Source: an uncultured Pelagibacteraceae bacterium
GTDB lineage: Bacteria > Pseudomonadota > Alphaproteobacteria > Pelagibacterales > Pelagibacteraceae
Direction: 5' to 3'
Length of the DNA stretch: 47,700 nt
Assembly: GCA_902603555.1 (NCBI GenBank)
Contig: CACKVD010000008.1
Coordinates: forward strand, 1 to 47,700
Made by a program: the position numbers and the translations under genes. Positions 8,762 to 17,150 of the stretch are shown here, piece after piece (position 1 is the stretch's first letter; every line of letters starts with the position of its first letter). The notes beneath the pieces are model-generated. The model was not told the DNA's origin. It saw nothing but the letters and a program-made list of their open reading frames with translations, and did not search any database.

Positions 8762-9928
8762 ATGGAAATTCCAAAAAGTTTTTTAGGTTATAAAAGAGAA
8801 AATGGAAGAGCAGGAACTAGAAATCATGTCATCATACTTCCTGTAGATGATATTTCAAATGCTTGTGCAGAATCAGTTGCAAACAATATAAAAGGCACTA
8901 TCGCACTGCCTCATTCATATGGACGACTTCAATTTGGGGCAGATTTAGAATTACATTTTAGAACAATGATTGGAACTGGAAGCAACCCTAATGTTGCTGC
9001 TGTAATTGTTATTGGCATTGAACCTAAATGGACAAAAAGAATTGTTGATGGAATTGCTAAAACTGGGAAACCAGTTGAAGGATTTCATATCGAGCGTACA
9101 GGAGATATTGGAACTGTCATGAAAGCCTCAAAAAAAGCTCAAGAATTTGTTATGTGGGCTTCAGAGAAACAAAGAGAGGAATGTCCAATAAGTGATTTAT
9201 GGATCTCCGTGAAGTGTGGAGAGTCGGATACTACATCGGGTTTAGCTTCAAATCCAACTGTTGGAAACTTAATGGATAAGCTTGAGCCTTTAGGTGTTCA
9301 TTTGTGTTTTGGAGAAACCTCTGAGCTTACAGGTGCTGAAAAAGTTTGTGCAACAAGAGGTGCAACTAAAGAGGCCTCAGATAAATTCATGAAAACTTGG
9401 AGCGCATATAATGATTTTATTTTGAAAGAAGCAACTGACGATCTTTCTGAAAGTCAGCCAACAGCTGGAAATATTGCTGGAGGTTTAACAACAATTGAAG
9501 AAAAAGCTTTTGGTAATTTTCAAAAAATTGGTAATTGTAAATTTGTTGATGTTTTAGAGCCAGCAGAAGAACCAAAAAAAGGTAAAGGTTTATATTTTAT
9601 GGATACATCATCAGCCGCAGCTGAGTGTGTAACTCTTCAAGCTGCTGCTGGTTTTAATATTCACTTGTTTCCAACTGGGCAAGGCAATATTGTAGGTAAC
9701 CCTATTGAACCAGTTATTAAATTAACTGCTAATCCTTTAACAGTTAAAGGAATGGGTGAACATATTGATTGTGATGTATCTAAAATTCTTTCAAGAGAAA
9801 TGAATATGTCTGAAGCGGGAGACAAACTCATTGAAACAACACTAAGAGTGGCTAATGGAAGATTAACCTGCGCTGAAGCTTTAGGTCATAAAGAATTTGT
9901 TATGACTAAACTCTATAGAAGTGCTTAA
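8762..9928 (+). CDS. suyB: (2R)-sulfolactate sulfo-lyase, large subunit
   Basis: A 388-residue protein of the UxaA/GarD C-terminal family. [15 protein letters not shown] (residues 9-23) opens the domain, and [15 protein letters not shown] (151-165) is the conserved G-x-SD...SG...NP metal/substrate region; the late [18 protein letters not shown] segment is also typical of the family. With SuyA it eliminates sulfite from (2R)-3-sulfolactate to give pyruvate. Being 4 bases behind suyA, it is certainly in the same transcript. Sulfolactate could be imported or come from dihydroxypropanesulfonate (DHPS) breakdown; no DHPS dehydrogenase lies in the window. Altronate or another hydroxy-acid remains a less likely substrate given the sulfur-related neighbours. 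Confidence 0.88.
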   Translation: MEIPKSFLGYKRENGRAGTRNHVIILPVDDISNACAESVANNIKGTIALPHSYGRLQFGADLELHFRTMIGTGSNPNVAAVIVIGIEPKWTKRIVDGIAKTGKPVEGFHIERTGDIGTVMKASKKAQEFVMWASEKQREECPISDLWISVKCGESDTTSGLASNPTVGNLMDKLEPLGVHLCFGETSELTGAEKVCATRGATKEASDKFMKTWSAYNDFILKEATDDLSESQPTAGNIAGGLTTIEEKAFGNFQKIGNCKFVDVLEPAEEPKKGKGLYFMDTSSAAAECVTLQAAAGFNIHLFPTGQGNIVGNPIEPVIKLTANPLTVKGMGEHIDCDVSKILSREMNMSEAGDKLIETTLRVANGRLTCAEALGHKEFVMTKLYRSA

Positions 9929-9942
9929 TCAAAAAATTTTTG

Positions 9943-11016
9943 ATGCTTAATAAAAAACACTTGGTCGTAATACCAGGTATTATTCTTGCTTTCGTTCTTT
10001 ATACTCTTTCTCAAGGATTTAATAATATTATTGGAATTGAACTTTTGGGTTACAGTAAAAGTCCAATCTCAACAGCAATGATAGCTATTCTGTTAGGAAT
10101 GTTTTTTGGAAATCTTTTTAAAGTGAGAGATAGTTTTCAAAAGGGCTTGGATTTTACAAGAGAATATATTTTAAAAATGGGAATTATTTGTCTTGGAATT
10201 CAACTAAAACCATTTGAATTTTTAGATTTTGGTAAAATTGCAATCCCATTAATAATTATATGTATCATAAGTGTTTTAGTTGTAATTAAACTTTTAATTA
10301 AAAAACTTAAAATACCAACTAGAATGGCTTACCTTATATCGATTGGAAGTACTGTTTGTGGAACAACAGCCATAATGGCAACTGCACCAGTAATTAAAGC
10401 TAATAAAAATGAAATTTCTTACGCAATAGCAAATATTACTTTGTTTGGTATTTTGTCAATGTTGGTTTATCCATACTTTGCTAACATATATTTTAATGGA
10501 GATCCGTTATTCACAGGCCTTTTTTTAGGAACCTCAATTCATGAAACATCTCAAGTGGCTGCAGCTGGATTAATTTATGAACAACAATTTAACAGTCCCG
10601 AGACGTTAAACATTGCAACTGTTACAAAACTTATTCGAAATACATTTCTTATCATAATGATACCTTTATTTGCTTTTCTTTATAATAGAGGTCAAACAAA
10701 AGAAAAAAATTATTCTATTCTGTCTATATTTCCTTACTTTGTTTTAGGATTTGTAGGAATGATTATTTTTAGAAATATCGGTGATCAAATTTATTTAAAT
10801 AGTTCTAGTGAAAATTGGATTAATACAATTGATATTATTAAATTATTTTCAAAAATATTTTTAACTATGGCTATGGCTGCAATTGGTTTATCTACAAATT
10901 TAAAAGAAATCAGAAGTATGGGTTATAAACCGTTTGTGGTTGGTTTTGTGGCAATGGCGACTGTTGGAATTATTTGTATTTTAACTATTGAACTTTATAC
11001 AAAATTTTTTGTATAA
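9943..11016 (+). CDS. YeiH-family putative sulfate/sulfite exporter
   Basis: A 357-residue protein with about ten membrane helices. The pair of motifs GSTVCGTTAIMATAPVIKA (about 143-161) and LGTSIHETSQVAAAG (about 196-210) is characteristic of the YeiH / Cons_hypoth698 family, which is annotated as putative sulfate exporters. It begins 14 bases after suyB (ATG at 9943; a TTG one codon earlier is less likely) and reads the same way, so it is probably cotranscribed with suyAB and exports the sulfite or sulfate released. Direct transport evidence for the family is limited, so the substrate is inferred from context. Its stop is 5 bases from that of the convergent FkbM gene. Confidence 0.8.
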   Translation: MLNKKHLVVIPGIILAFVLYTLSQGFNNIIGIELLGYSKSPISTAMIAILLGMFFGNLFKVRDSFQKGLDFTREYILKMGIICLGIQLKPFEFLDFGKIAIPLIIICIISVLVVIKLLIKKLKIPTRMAYLISIGSTVCGTTAIMATAPVIKANKNEISYAIANITLFGILSMLVYPYFANIYFNGDPLFTGLFLGTSIHETSQVAAAGLIYEQQFNSPETLNIATVTKLIRNTFLIIMIPLFAFLYNRGQTKEKNYSILSIFPYFVLGFVGMIIFRNIGDQIYLNSSSENWINTIDIIKLFSKIFLTMAMAAIGLSTNLKEIRSMGYKPFVVGFVAMATVGIICILTIELYTKFFV

Positions 11017-11021
11017 ATTGT

Positions 11022-11822
11022 CTATTTTGGTAGGATTAGATAATTTGATTTATCGATTTGAATTGATATCTTGTAGTTTATTTCATCAATAAAACTCTCA
11101 AAATTTTTAAAGGTATAATTAAAGTCTTTAGCAAAATCTTCTTCATATTCAAAAATGATTGGCATTTGTTGTTTAATAATTGTTTTTTTTGAACCTTTTA
11201 AAACTTCTAAATCATATCCTTGAACGTCTATTTTCATTAAGGAAATTTTCTTTTCAAAAAAAATATCATCTATTTTAATAGAATTGATCTTTTCAATATT
11301 TGAACTATTTTCATTTTTAATTTCAGTTTTTTCAATCATGTTTGACCCATAAGTATTAAATTTAGAAATACTAAGTTTCTTTATGAATAATTCTTGTTCA
11401 GTTTCATTACCAACTAGCTTATGAAATAGCTTCACATTTGCATTATTAATTTGAACATTTTTTTCAAGTATTTCAAAAATATATTTTGAAGCTTCAAAGC
11501 TATAAACTTCGACGTTTTTTTTACACTTTGATAAAAGTACACTTAATTGACCAAAGTTTGCTCCCACATCTAAAACAATTGTATCATCTTTTACATATTT
11601 GATAGCAGTTTCATAAACTTTTCTATCAAATATTTTATTATCTATAATCTCATTCCTAATTAGATCTTTTAACGCAAATTGAGGTAAATAGAAATTACCT
11701 GTTGCTGTTTTGTATAATTTTAGTTTTTTAAGGTTAAAAATTTTTAATCTAATTTTTCTTGGTAACAAATATAAATATCTTTTTGTAATAAAAAAATTTT
11801 TTATGATGTGAGCTAAATTCAC
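11022..11822 (-). CDS. FkbM-family SAM-dependent methyltransferase
   Basis: A 266-residue class I methyltransferase. The SAM-binding loop is IVLDVGANFGQLSVLLSK (about residues 97-114), followed by VEVYSFEAS with the ribose-binding acidic residue, and later the FkbM hallmark LMKIDVQGYDLEVLKGS. FkbM enzymes methylate hydroxyls of sugars and polyketides. Its position between two sulfur exporters does not explain its job; it may be a leftover of surface-glycan genes such as those at 1-6.6 kb. It starts 10 bases after the TSUP stop and reads the same way, so it could be transcribed from the TSUP promoter. The acceptor is unknown. Confidence 0.85.
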   Translation of the reverse strand: MNLAHIIKNFFITKRYLYLLPRKIRLKIFNLKKLKLYKTATGNFYLPQFALKDLIRNEIIDNKIFDRKVYETAIKYVKDDTIVLDVGANFGQLSVLLSKCKKNVEVYSFEASKYIFEILEKNVQINNANVKLFHKLVGNETEQELFIKKLSISKFNTYGSNMIEKTEIKNENSSNIEKINSIKIDDIFFEKKISLMKIDVQGYDLEVLKGSKKTIIKQQMPIIFEYEEDFAKDFNYTFKNFESFIDEINYKISIQIDKSNYLILPK

Positions 11823-11832
11823 TAAAAATTAA

Positions 11833-12909
11833 TTACTTAGCAAGATGTTTTTTTCTTAAATTGGAAATAAATCTTCTGATAAACGCAGCTCCAATTCCTA
11901 ATAGAACAGCAAACATAATTGAAAATAATCCATAGAAAAATGGCATATCATTAGAAAACTCTTTAATAAATTTTGAGAAAAAATTTAAATCTGTATTTGA
12001 AACTTTAAAGATTTCTTTTTTAATTTCTTCCGCAAAAAAAGTATCATAAGCAATAGCTATACCAACAACTAATAACAAAATTGCCAATAATGCTTTAAGA
12101 CCAGAGCTATCAATTCTTTCTCCTAACTTTTGACCAACTTGGACACCTATAATAGATCCTATCACTAACATTACAACTAACATCAAATCTATTGATCCAT
12201 AATTAAAAGAATGTAAAAAAGTAACTATCACACTTACAAAAATAGTAACAAATAAAGATGTTCCTGGAACTAATCTTGTTGGCATCTTAATAATATAAAT
12301 CATAGCTGGTACTAATATAAACGCTCCACCTATACCCATAATCGCAGCTATGAAACCAACAGCTAATCCTATTATAATTGGAGTAAACACACTTTCATAT
12401 AATTTCGATTTTGGAAATCTCATTCTTAAAGGAAGACCATGTATCCAATAATGAACGTGTAATTTTTTTCTTTCTACAACATTTTTTTTTGCTTTATCAA
12501 TTTCACCAAGACTCTCTACTAGCATTAACGTCCCTATAATCGCAAGAATATACATGTAGGCAAGAGATATAACGGTATCAATTTTTCCAATACCTTTAAA
12601 ATAACTAAAAGTATAAATTCCTAGAGCGGTTCCTATTGAACCACCAATTACAATCATAAAACCCATTTTGTAATCCAAAGTATTTTTTAACCAATGAGTA
12701 GTAGATCCTGATACAGAGGTTGCTAAAATGTTATTAGCTTCGTTTGCAACTGCATAAGCTGGTGGAACTCCCAAGAAAATTAAAAATGGAGTCATTAAAA
12801 AACCACCCCCAACACCAAACAAGCCTGATAAAACACCGACTATTGCACTTAGAAAAAGTATTTCTATTGGATTAACAAAAACTTGAGCTATTGGTAAAAA
12901 AACTTCCAT
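11833..12909 (-). CDS. TSUP/TauE-SafE family sulfite exporter-like permease
   Basis: A 358-residue membrane protein with the two-fold repeat of the TauE/SafE family: GVLSGLFGVGGGFLMTPFL near residue 22 and AVGFIAAIMGIGGAFILVPA near 183. TSUP proteins export sulfite, sulfoacetate or related organosulfur anions. This one is longer than the usual 250 residues, with a loop of about 40 residues rich in charge between the halves and an extended segment near the end (about 305-330). Its place between suyAB and the apr genes supports export of sulfite or a sulfonate. A second exporter of another family (9943-11016) lies nearby, so the two probably differ in substrate or direction. Confidence 0.88.
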   Translation of the reverse strand: MEVFLPIAQVFVNPIEILFLSAIVGVLSGLFGVGGGFLMTPFLIFLGVPPAYAVANEANNILATSVSGSTTHWLKNTLDYKMGFMIVIGGSIGTALGIYTFSYFKGIGKIDTVISLAYMYILAIIGTLMLVESLGEIDKAKKNVVERKKLHVHYWIHGLPLRMRFPKSKLYESVFTPIIIGLAVGFIAAIMGIGGAFILVPAMIYIIKMPTRLVPGTSLFVTIFVSVIVTFLHSFNYGSIDLMLVVMLVIGSIIGVQVGQKLGERIDSSGLKALLAILLLVVGIAIAYDTFFAEEIKKEIFKVSNTDLNFFSKFIKEFSNDMPFFYGLFSIMFAVLLGIGAAFIRRFISNLRKKHLAK

Positions 12910-12937
12910 CTAATAATAAAAAACTTTTAAGTGTTAC

Positions 12938-13072
12938 TTATTGAAAAGTTATAAAAGTTCCAAATAAAATAACACCCCAACAAGCAGCAATTGCTGAAAA
13001 AATCCCTGTTTTAATAAATGTTGTTTTTTTGTTAGTTATTTTATTAAGGATTTTTATATTTGAAAGGTGCAT
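12938..13072 (-). CDS. 44-residue single-helix membrane protein, unknown
   Basis: A short gene on the minus strand, ATG at 13072 and stop at 12938. The first 20 residues are basic and polar, followed by one hydrophobic helix with IFSAIAACWGVILFGTFI (about residues 24-41) ending in TFQ. It lies between the NTF2-like protein of the apr cluster and the TSUP exporter, in the same direction, 28 bases before the exporter. A positive N-terminus before a single helix suggests the C-terminus is outside. I do not recognise it; the position suggests a small partner of the exporter or the respiratory APS reductase. It could be spurious, but it fills a 208-base gap in a genome that leaves few gaps. Confidence 0.6.
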   Translation of the reverse strand: MHLSNIKILNKITNKKTTFIKTGIFSAIAACWGVILFGTFITFQ

Positions 13073-13117
13073 CTATATTCCTCAATACACCCACTGAAAA
13101 AATTGTCAAATTATAAT

Positions 13118-13468
13118 TTAATATATTGTGGCTCCGAAGACCTTGATCTCTCCATCTTCAACACCAAGAACTAATCTTCCTAAAAACTCACCTGGGATTT
13201 TCTTATTGGTTTGTTTAATAAGGACTGTTATATGTTCTCCCCTTCTAAGAGTTCCAAAAGGTTCATAGGTTTCATTCAAATTTGTGATAAGTTCGTTATT
13301 AGCCCATTGCTTTCCGAGCTCAACTTCATTTGCTCCAAATAGCATTTGTGTTGAAAAATCACGAGTAAAACCACCATAATCTTTCATATTAGATGATCTA
13401 ACCAAATTTTCCCAGAAAGGTTTGCCTATCGCAAATATCTCTTCATCAGATTTAGCCAAAATGTCCAT
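13118..13468 (-). CDS. NTF2/SnoaL-like protein of the apr cluster, unknown function
   Basis: A 116-residue soluble protein with no signal peptide. A helical first half (residues 5-45, with FWENLVRSSNMKDYGGFTRD) and a strand-rich second half (RRGEHITVLIKQTNKKIPGE, then LGRLVLGVEDGEIKVFGATI) have the order of the NTF2/SnoaL cone fold. It begins 24 bases after aprA and reads the same way, so it belongs to the aprMBA operon. No catalytic residues can be named. It might stabilise APS reductase or bind a sulfur compound; both ideas rest only on position. The fold call is a pattern judgement. Confidence 0.6.
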   Translation of the reverse strand: MDILAKSDEEIFAIGKPFWENLVRSSNMKDYGGFTRDFSTQMLFGANEVELGKQWANNELITNLNETYEPFGTLRRGEHITVLIKQTNKKIPGEFLGRLVLGVEDGEIKVFGATIY

Positions 13469-13492
13469 TGATGGTTTATTCTTTATCTTTAC

Positions 13493-15352
13493 TTAAGAGG
13501 CTTTCTTCTTCTCATTCTCATCTACTATATGATACACAGGAACTTTTTCCATAGTGAATTTACCTGTTTTCGGATCTCTTCTAGAAACAGTTAAACAATG
13601 CCAATTTTCATCATCTAACTTCATGTGATCACCTCTATAATAGTATCCTGGCCAACGAGTCTCTTCTCTAAATAAAGTGTGTTCTGTTACGCATTGTGAA
13701 GTTAAAGCTCTATGCTTTAACTCCCACGCTCTCATTAATTGGTGATAGTCCTCCGCACCGACTTTTTCTAAGTCCTCTTGCAACCAATCCAAAAGTTCTA
13801 AACCTCTCTTCAGCATATTGCCGTTAGTCATATAATTTGATGTGATACCACCAACGTATTCATCCATAATTTTTTGAAGTCTTTGTAGGCCTTGAATTGG
13901 TGATATATAGCTTGGTGAAACTGTTCCCCCTGTAATTTCATTTTGAGCGACTGTGTACGTATCTAATGGTTTGTAGACTGCTGTTTTAAAATCTTCACAT
14001 TGTTTATCAGAAACATTAATTCCATCAGCTTTTTTATCTTCTATATACTTAACTGCAGCTTTGGCTGCTAATCTACCTTCTGTAAAAGAGCCAGATGAAA
14101 ACTTATGAGCACTTCCACCAACGGTATCTCCCGCTCCAAATAAACCATCAATTGTTAACATTCTGTTATACCCCCAAAAATATTCTGGTGGAGATAAATC
14201 CTCTGGTCCACTTACCCAAGCCCCTGAGCAAGTTGCATGAGATCCCATTACATATGGTTCTGATGTAGTTAATTCAGGATTAGTATATTTAGGATCAATA
14301 TTTTGGGAAGCCCAAACTACAGCTTGTCCTACGGTCATTCCTAGAAAGTTTTCCCAACCAACAGTTTCTAAATGTGGATCTTGGAAAGCTTCTTTTGTTA
14401 CCATGTGAATGGGTCCGCCTCCTGCAGCAACTTCTTGAATAAATGCATGATTTCTTAAACATGTAGGAGTTGGATGGTGATCAATATATTCACCAACTAA
14501 TTCTTTAGTTTGATCATACCACTTTTTCTCGTAATTTTCTCCATTAGCATTTTGTGTATATGTTTTTAAATGTAAAAAATACGCTCCAACAGGTCCATAA
14601 CCATCTTTAAATCTACAAAGAACAATTCTATTTTCCATTTGAGTCATCTTGGCACCAGCTGCTATAGGTAAAGCGTAAGCGGAACCATTGCTCCAAGGTG
14701 CATACCAAGTTCTTCCCATACCTTCACCAACAGCTCTAGGTTTGAAAATATGTGATGCTCCTCCTGCTGCAACAATTACAGTTTTTGATCTAAACACATG
14801 AAAATCTCCAGTTCTCATGTTAAATCCAACTGCACCACCAATTCTATTTTCTTTAGATTCATCCATTAATAAATGAGTAACCATTATTCTATTATAAATT
14901 TTATCAGCAGATTTTTTAGCAGCTTCTGCAACAATTGGTTTATAGCTTTCACCATGGATCATGATTTGCCATTTACCTTCTCTTAAATATCTTCCTGTCT
15001 TTTCATTTTTCATCATTGGAAGACCCCATTCATCAAACATATGAACAGTTGAATCTACATGACGAGCCATGTCATATCCTAAATCTTCTCTAACCATTCC
15101 CATTAAATCATTTCTTGCATATCGAACATGATCTTCGGGTTGGTTTTCATCCCATTGCATTCCCATATAACAATTAATTGCATATAGTCCTTGAGCAACA
15201 GCTCCACTTCTATCAATATTAGCTTTTTCAACACAAATGATTTTTAAATCTCTTCCCCAGTGTCTAGCTTCAAAAGTAGCACCAGTACCTGCCATACCAC
15301 CACCAACAACTAGTACATCACATTCTTCAAAATGTGTTTTATGTTTAGCCAT
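13493..15352 (-). CDS. aprA: Adenylylsulfate (APS) reductase alpha subunit
   Basis: A 619-residue flavoprotein of the fumarate reductase / AprA type. DVLVVGGGMAGTGATFEARH (about 12-31) is the FAD-binding start, ANIDRSGAVAQGLYAINCY contacts the flavin, and GGASHIFKPRAVGEGMGRTW is typical of AprA. It interconverts AMP plus sulfite and APS on the cytoplasmic side of the membrane. The set of neighbours (desulfonation enzymes that release sulfite, no sulfite reductase nearby) suggests it runs toward sulfite oxidation. Its ATG shares bases with the aprB stop. ATP sulfurylase, needed to finish APS to sulfate with ATP gain, is not in this window. Length and motifs are normal for the family. Confidence 0.95.
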   Translation of the reverse strand: MAKHKTHFEECDVLVVGGGMAGTGATFEARHWGRDLKIICVEKANIDRSGAVAQGLYAINCYMGMQWDENQPEDHVRYARNDLMGMVREDLGYDMARHVDSTVHMFDEWGLPMMKNEKTGRYLREGKWQIMIHGESYKPIVAEAAKKSADKIYNRIMVTHLLMDESKENRIGGAVGFNMRTGDFHVFRSKTVIVAAGGASHIFKPRAVGEGMGRTWYAPWSNGSAYALPIAAGAKMTQMENRIVLCRFKDGYGPVGAYFLHLKTYTQNANGENYEKKWYDQTKELVGEYIDHHPTPTCLRNHAFIQEVAAGGGPIHMVTKEAFQDPHLETVGWENFLGMTVGQAVVWASQNIDPKYTNPELTTSEPYVMGSHATCSGAWVSGPEDLSPPEYFWGYNRMLTIDGLFGAGDTVGGSAHKFSSGSFTEGRLAAKAAVKYIEDKKADGINVSDKQCEDFKTAVYKPLDTYTVAQNEITGGTVSPSYISPIQGLQRLQKIMDEYVGGITSNYMTNGNMLKRGLELLDWLQEDLEKVGAEDYHQLMRAWELKHRALTSQCVTEHTLFREETRWPGYYYRGDHMKLDDENWHCLTVSRRDPKTGKFTMEKVPVYHIVDENEKKKAS

Positions 15353-15822
15353 TAATAATAAACTCCTTTTTTAAAGGAGTCTTTTGGAACTGAAGGTAAC
15401 TCTTGATTTGTATTCAATCCTTCAGGTTCACTGTATAATTTTTGAGAATTAATTTCTCCTTGGTTAGGTGTATCACCATCAGCAAGTTTTGGAATAAATT
15501 TACCCCAAGGTTTTGTTGTTATTGGAGAAACAAAGTTTTTCTCAGTTCCATTTCTAAATTTTATTTTCCAAGAAATTGTGCCTTTTTCTTCTTCTCTTCT
15601 AACCCTTACGCTATGACCCATAGGTGCAAAGTCAGCATAACCTCTAACATCAATAGCATGATTGGGACAAGCTTTCACACATGAATAACATTCCCAGCAA
15701 AAGTTTGGTTCAATATTTTTTGCACGTCTTATATTTTCATCAATGTGCATAATATCTGATGGACATATATCGACACAATGACCACAGCCATCACATCTAG
15801 TCATGTATACAAAAGTTGACAT
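15352..15822 (-). CDS. aprB: APS reductase beta subunit, two [4Fe-4S] clusters
   Basis: A 156-residue ferredoxin-like subunit. Cysteines at 10, 13, 16 and 20 (CDGCGHCVDIC) and at 42, 45, 48 and 52 (CWECYSCVKAC) bind two [4Fe-4S] clusters that carry electrons between the AprA flavin and the membrane partner. The DVRGYADFAPMGHSVRV stretch and the C-terminal tail that wraps AprA are usual for AprB. It lies between aprM, 34 bases upstream, and aprA, with which it overlaps by one base, in the order aprM-aprB-aprA. TCTCC just before the aprB start region on the plus strand reads as GGAGA on the coding strand (15836-15840), a good ribosome binding site about 13 bases out. Confidence 0.95.
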   Translation of the reverse strand: MSTFVYMTRCDGCGHCVDICPSDIMHIDENIRRAKNIEPNFCWECYSCVKACPNHAIDVRGYADFAPMGHSVRVRREEEKGTISWKIKFRNGTEKNFVSPITTKPWGKFIPKLADGDTPNQGEINSQKLYSEPEGLNTNQELPSVPKDSFKKGVYY

Positions 15823-15856
15823 AATTTTTTATTTTTCTCCTTTTTTTATTAACATA

Positions 15857-16651
15857 TTAATAGTGCTTTGGCTCTTCTCTTTTTATACCTAGGCCAAATT
15901 GCTCAGGTGCATCTGCTGGTGGTGGTAAATTATCTCTTGAACCATCAGCTTCAGCTAAATTTTTTTGTATTGCTGCTCCAGGTTTATAAAACATGTGTGC
16001 AAACTTAGACCAATATACACCACCAAATAGAATTAGATTAGAAGCAACAAATAAAGTTAAAAATAAATAAGATAGACCCATTTGATTATTAAATTGAGCG
16101 TACGACCATGCTAGTCCAAAAGTTGCACAAGCAAGTAATGCCAGTACAAATAAGTCTGCTTTAATAATTCTGTACCAAGGGTGAGCTTCTGCAGAAACAT
16201 CTACTCTTAAAAAAAACCAAAACCAATATCCACCTAAGCAAGTTAAAATTGCACCCACGTGCCAAAGCATTGACCATGTCTCTGAATTTGATTTACTTGC
16301 ACCAGTATAACAAAAAACTAAAACTGCAGAGGATATCCAAAATAGAATTGTTCCATACATACCAAGGACATGAGCTAATCTTCTTTTCCCAAAACCAAGT
16401 TCCGATGTTGTTCCAATATCAACAACAGCTGTTTTAGCAATAATTGATGTCTTCTCCCCTATTCCTAATTCTTTAGTTGCAGCTAATTTTGCTTTTTTGG
16501 CGTTATTAAAAAAGTAAGTTAAATTTTTATGATGAATCATTTGAATAATTGTTCCAATTGCAATCAAAAGCACCATAGCAATTATAAAACCTTGCATAGC
16601 AAATGGTGAGACTGTTTCAGCCAATAAAGAAAAAGGATTGTTATTTAACAT
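15857..16651 (-). CDS. aprM: AprM-like membrane subunit for APS reductase
   Basis: A 264-residue protein with about five or six membrane helices, including MQGFIIAMVLLIAIGTIIQM (about 19-38), YGTILFWISSAVLVFCY (about 94-110), GAILTCLGGYWFWFFLR, DLFVLALLACATFGLAWS and LFLTLFVASNLILFGGVYW. It ends in a charged, proline-rich cytoplasmic tail. Several histidines near helix ends (MIHHKN, LWHVG, FAHMFY) could bind heme or quinone. It is the first gene of the apr operon, directly before aprB, the position of AprM, the proposed membrane anchor that passes electrons from AprBA to quinone in many sulfite oxidisers. AAAGGCGG lies just before the ATG. Function is inferred from family and order. Confidence 0.85.
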   Translation of the reverse strand: MLNNNPFSLLAETVSPFAMQGFIIAMVLLIAIGTIIQMIHHKNLTYFFNNAKKAKLAATKELGIGEKTSIIAKTAVVDIGTTSELGFGKRRLAHVLGMYGTILFWISSAVLVFCYTGASKSNSETWSMLWHVGAILTCLGGYWFWFFLRVDVSAEAHPWYRIIKADLFVLALLACATFGLAWSYAQFNNQMGLSYLFLTLFVASNLILFGGVYWSKFAHMFYKPGAAIQKNLAEADGSRDNLPPPADAPEQFGLGIKREEPKHY

Positions 16652-16686
16652 TTCCGCCTTTAGTTAAATTTTGATTAATTTTAGTT

Positions 16687-16715
16687 TTTATATATAGTTC
16701 AAAAAAATAGATCAA
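16687..16715 (-). promoter_or_regulatory. Candidate sigma-70 promoter for the aprMBA operon
   Basis: On the minus strand TTGATC (16715-16710) and TATAAA (16692-16687) are separated by exactly 17 bases, 35 bases before the aprM ATG. The AAAGGCGG ribosome binding site (16661-16654) follows. This is the best-formed promoter in the left half of the window and marks aprM as the start of the transcript. Confidence 0.6.
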
Positions 16716-16750
16716 CCTCAAACTCTGGTCAATTTGTCTTTAAAAACAGG

Positions 16751-17149
16751 CTATTTTTTTCTTTTATAATGTTGCTTGCTTGGAATAACAGATCTTACTC
16801 CACCTTGAGGATTCTCTACATCCCCATCTCTCCGAGGAATTAGGTGAAAATGACAATGATGAATTGATTGGCCAGAAACTTTGCCAATATTTGTTCCTAA
16901 ATTAAAACCTCTAACAGTTTTATCTTTATTTGTAATTTCATTTTTAAGAATCTTAATTAAATCATTACACGCTAAGAGTTCTTCATTGGTTAAATCAAAA
17001 TAATCATTCATATGTCTTTTAGGAACGACTAAACAATGATGTTCTGAGACAGGATAAGAGTCATAACTTGCATAAGCAAGTTCATTTTCATGAGCACACC
17101 CACTTTTTTTAATATCACAAAATAAACATGGGTTATTTGGATCTATCAT
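16751..17149 (-). CDS. HIT-family nucleotide hydrolase/transferase
   Basis: A 132-residue HIT protein. The histidine triad is H98-C-H100-F-H102 in SIHHCHFHLIPRR, and the N-terminal CLFCDIKKSG with C8, C11 and a later C18 looks like the zinc-binding knuckle found in many HIT proteins. HIT enzymes hydrolyse AMP- or GMP-linked substrates such as nucleoside phosphoramidates or dinucleoside polyphosphates. VVPKRHMNDYFDLT and FNLGTNIGKVSGQ are family landmarks. It is the last gene of the minus-strand operon that begins with the cystathionine beta-lyase, one base after pabC. Whether it acts on sulfur-linked nucleotides such as APS, made next door, is open. Confidence 0.93.
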   Translation of the reverse strand: MIDPNNPCLFCDIKKSGCAHENELAYASYDSYPVSEHHCLVVPKRHMNDYFDLTNEELLACNDLIKILKNEITNKDKTVRGFNLGTNIGKVSGQSIHHCHFHLIPRRDGDVENPQGGVRSVIPSKQHYKRKK

Positions 17150-17150
17150 A

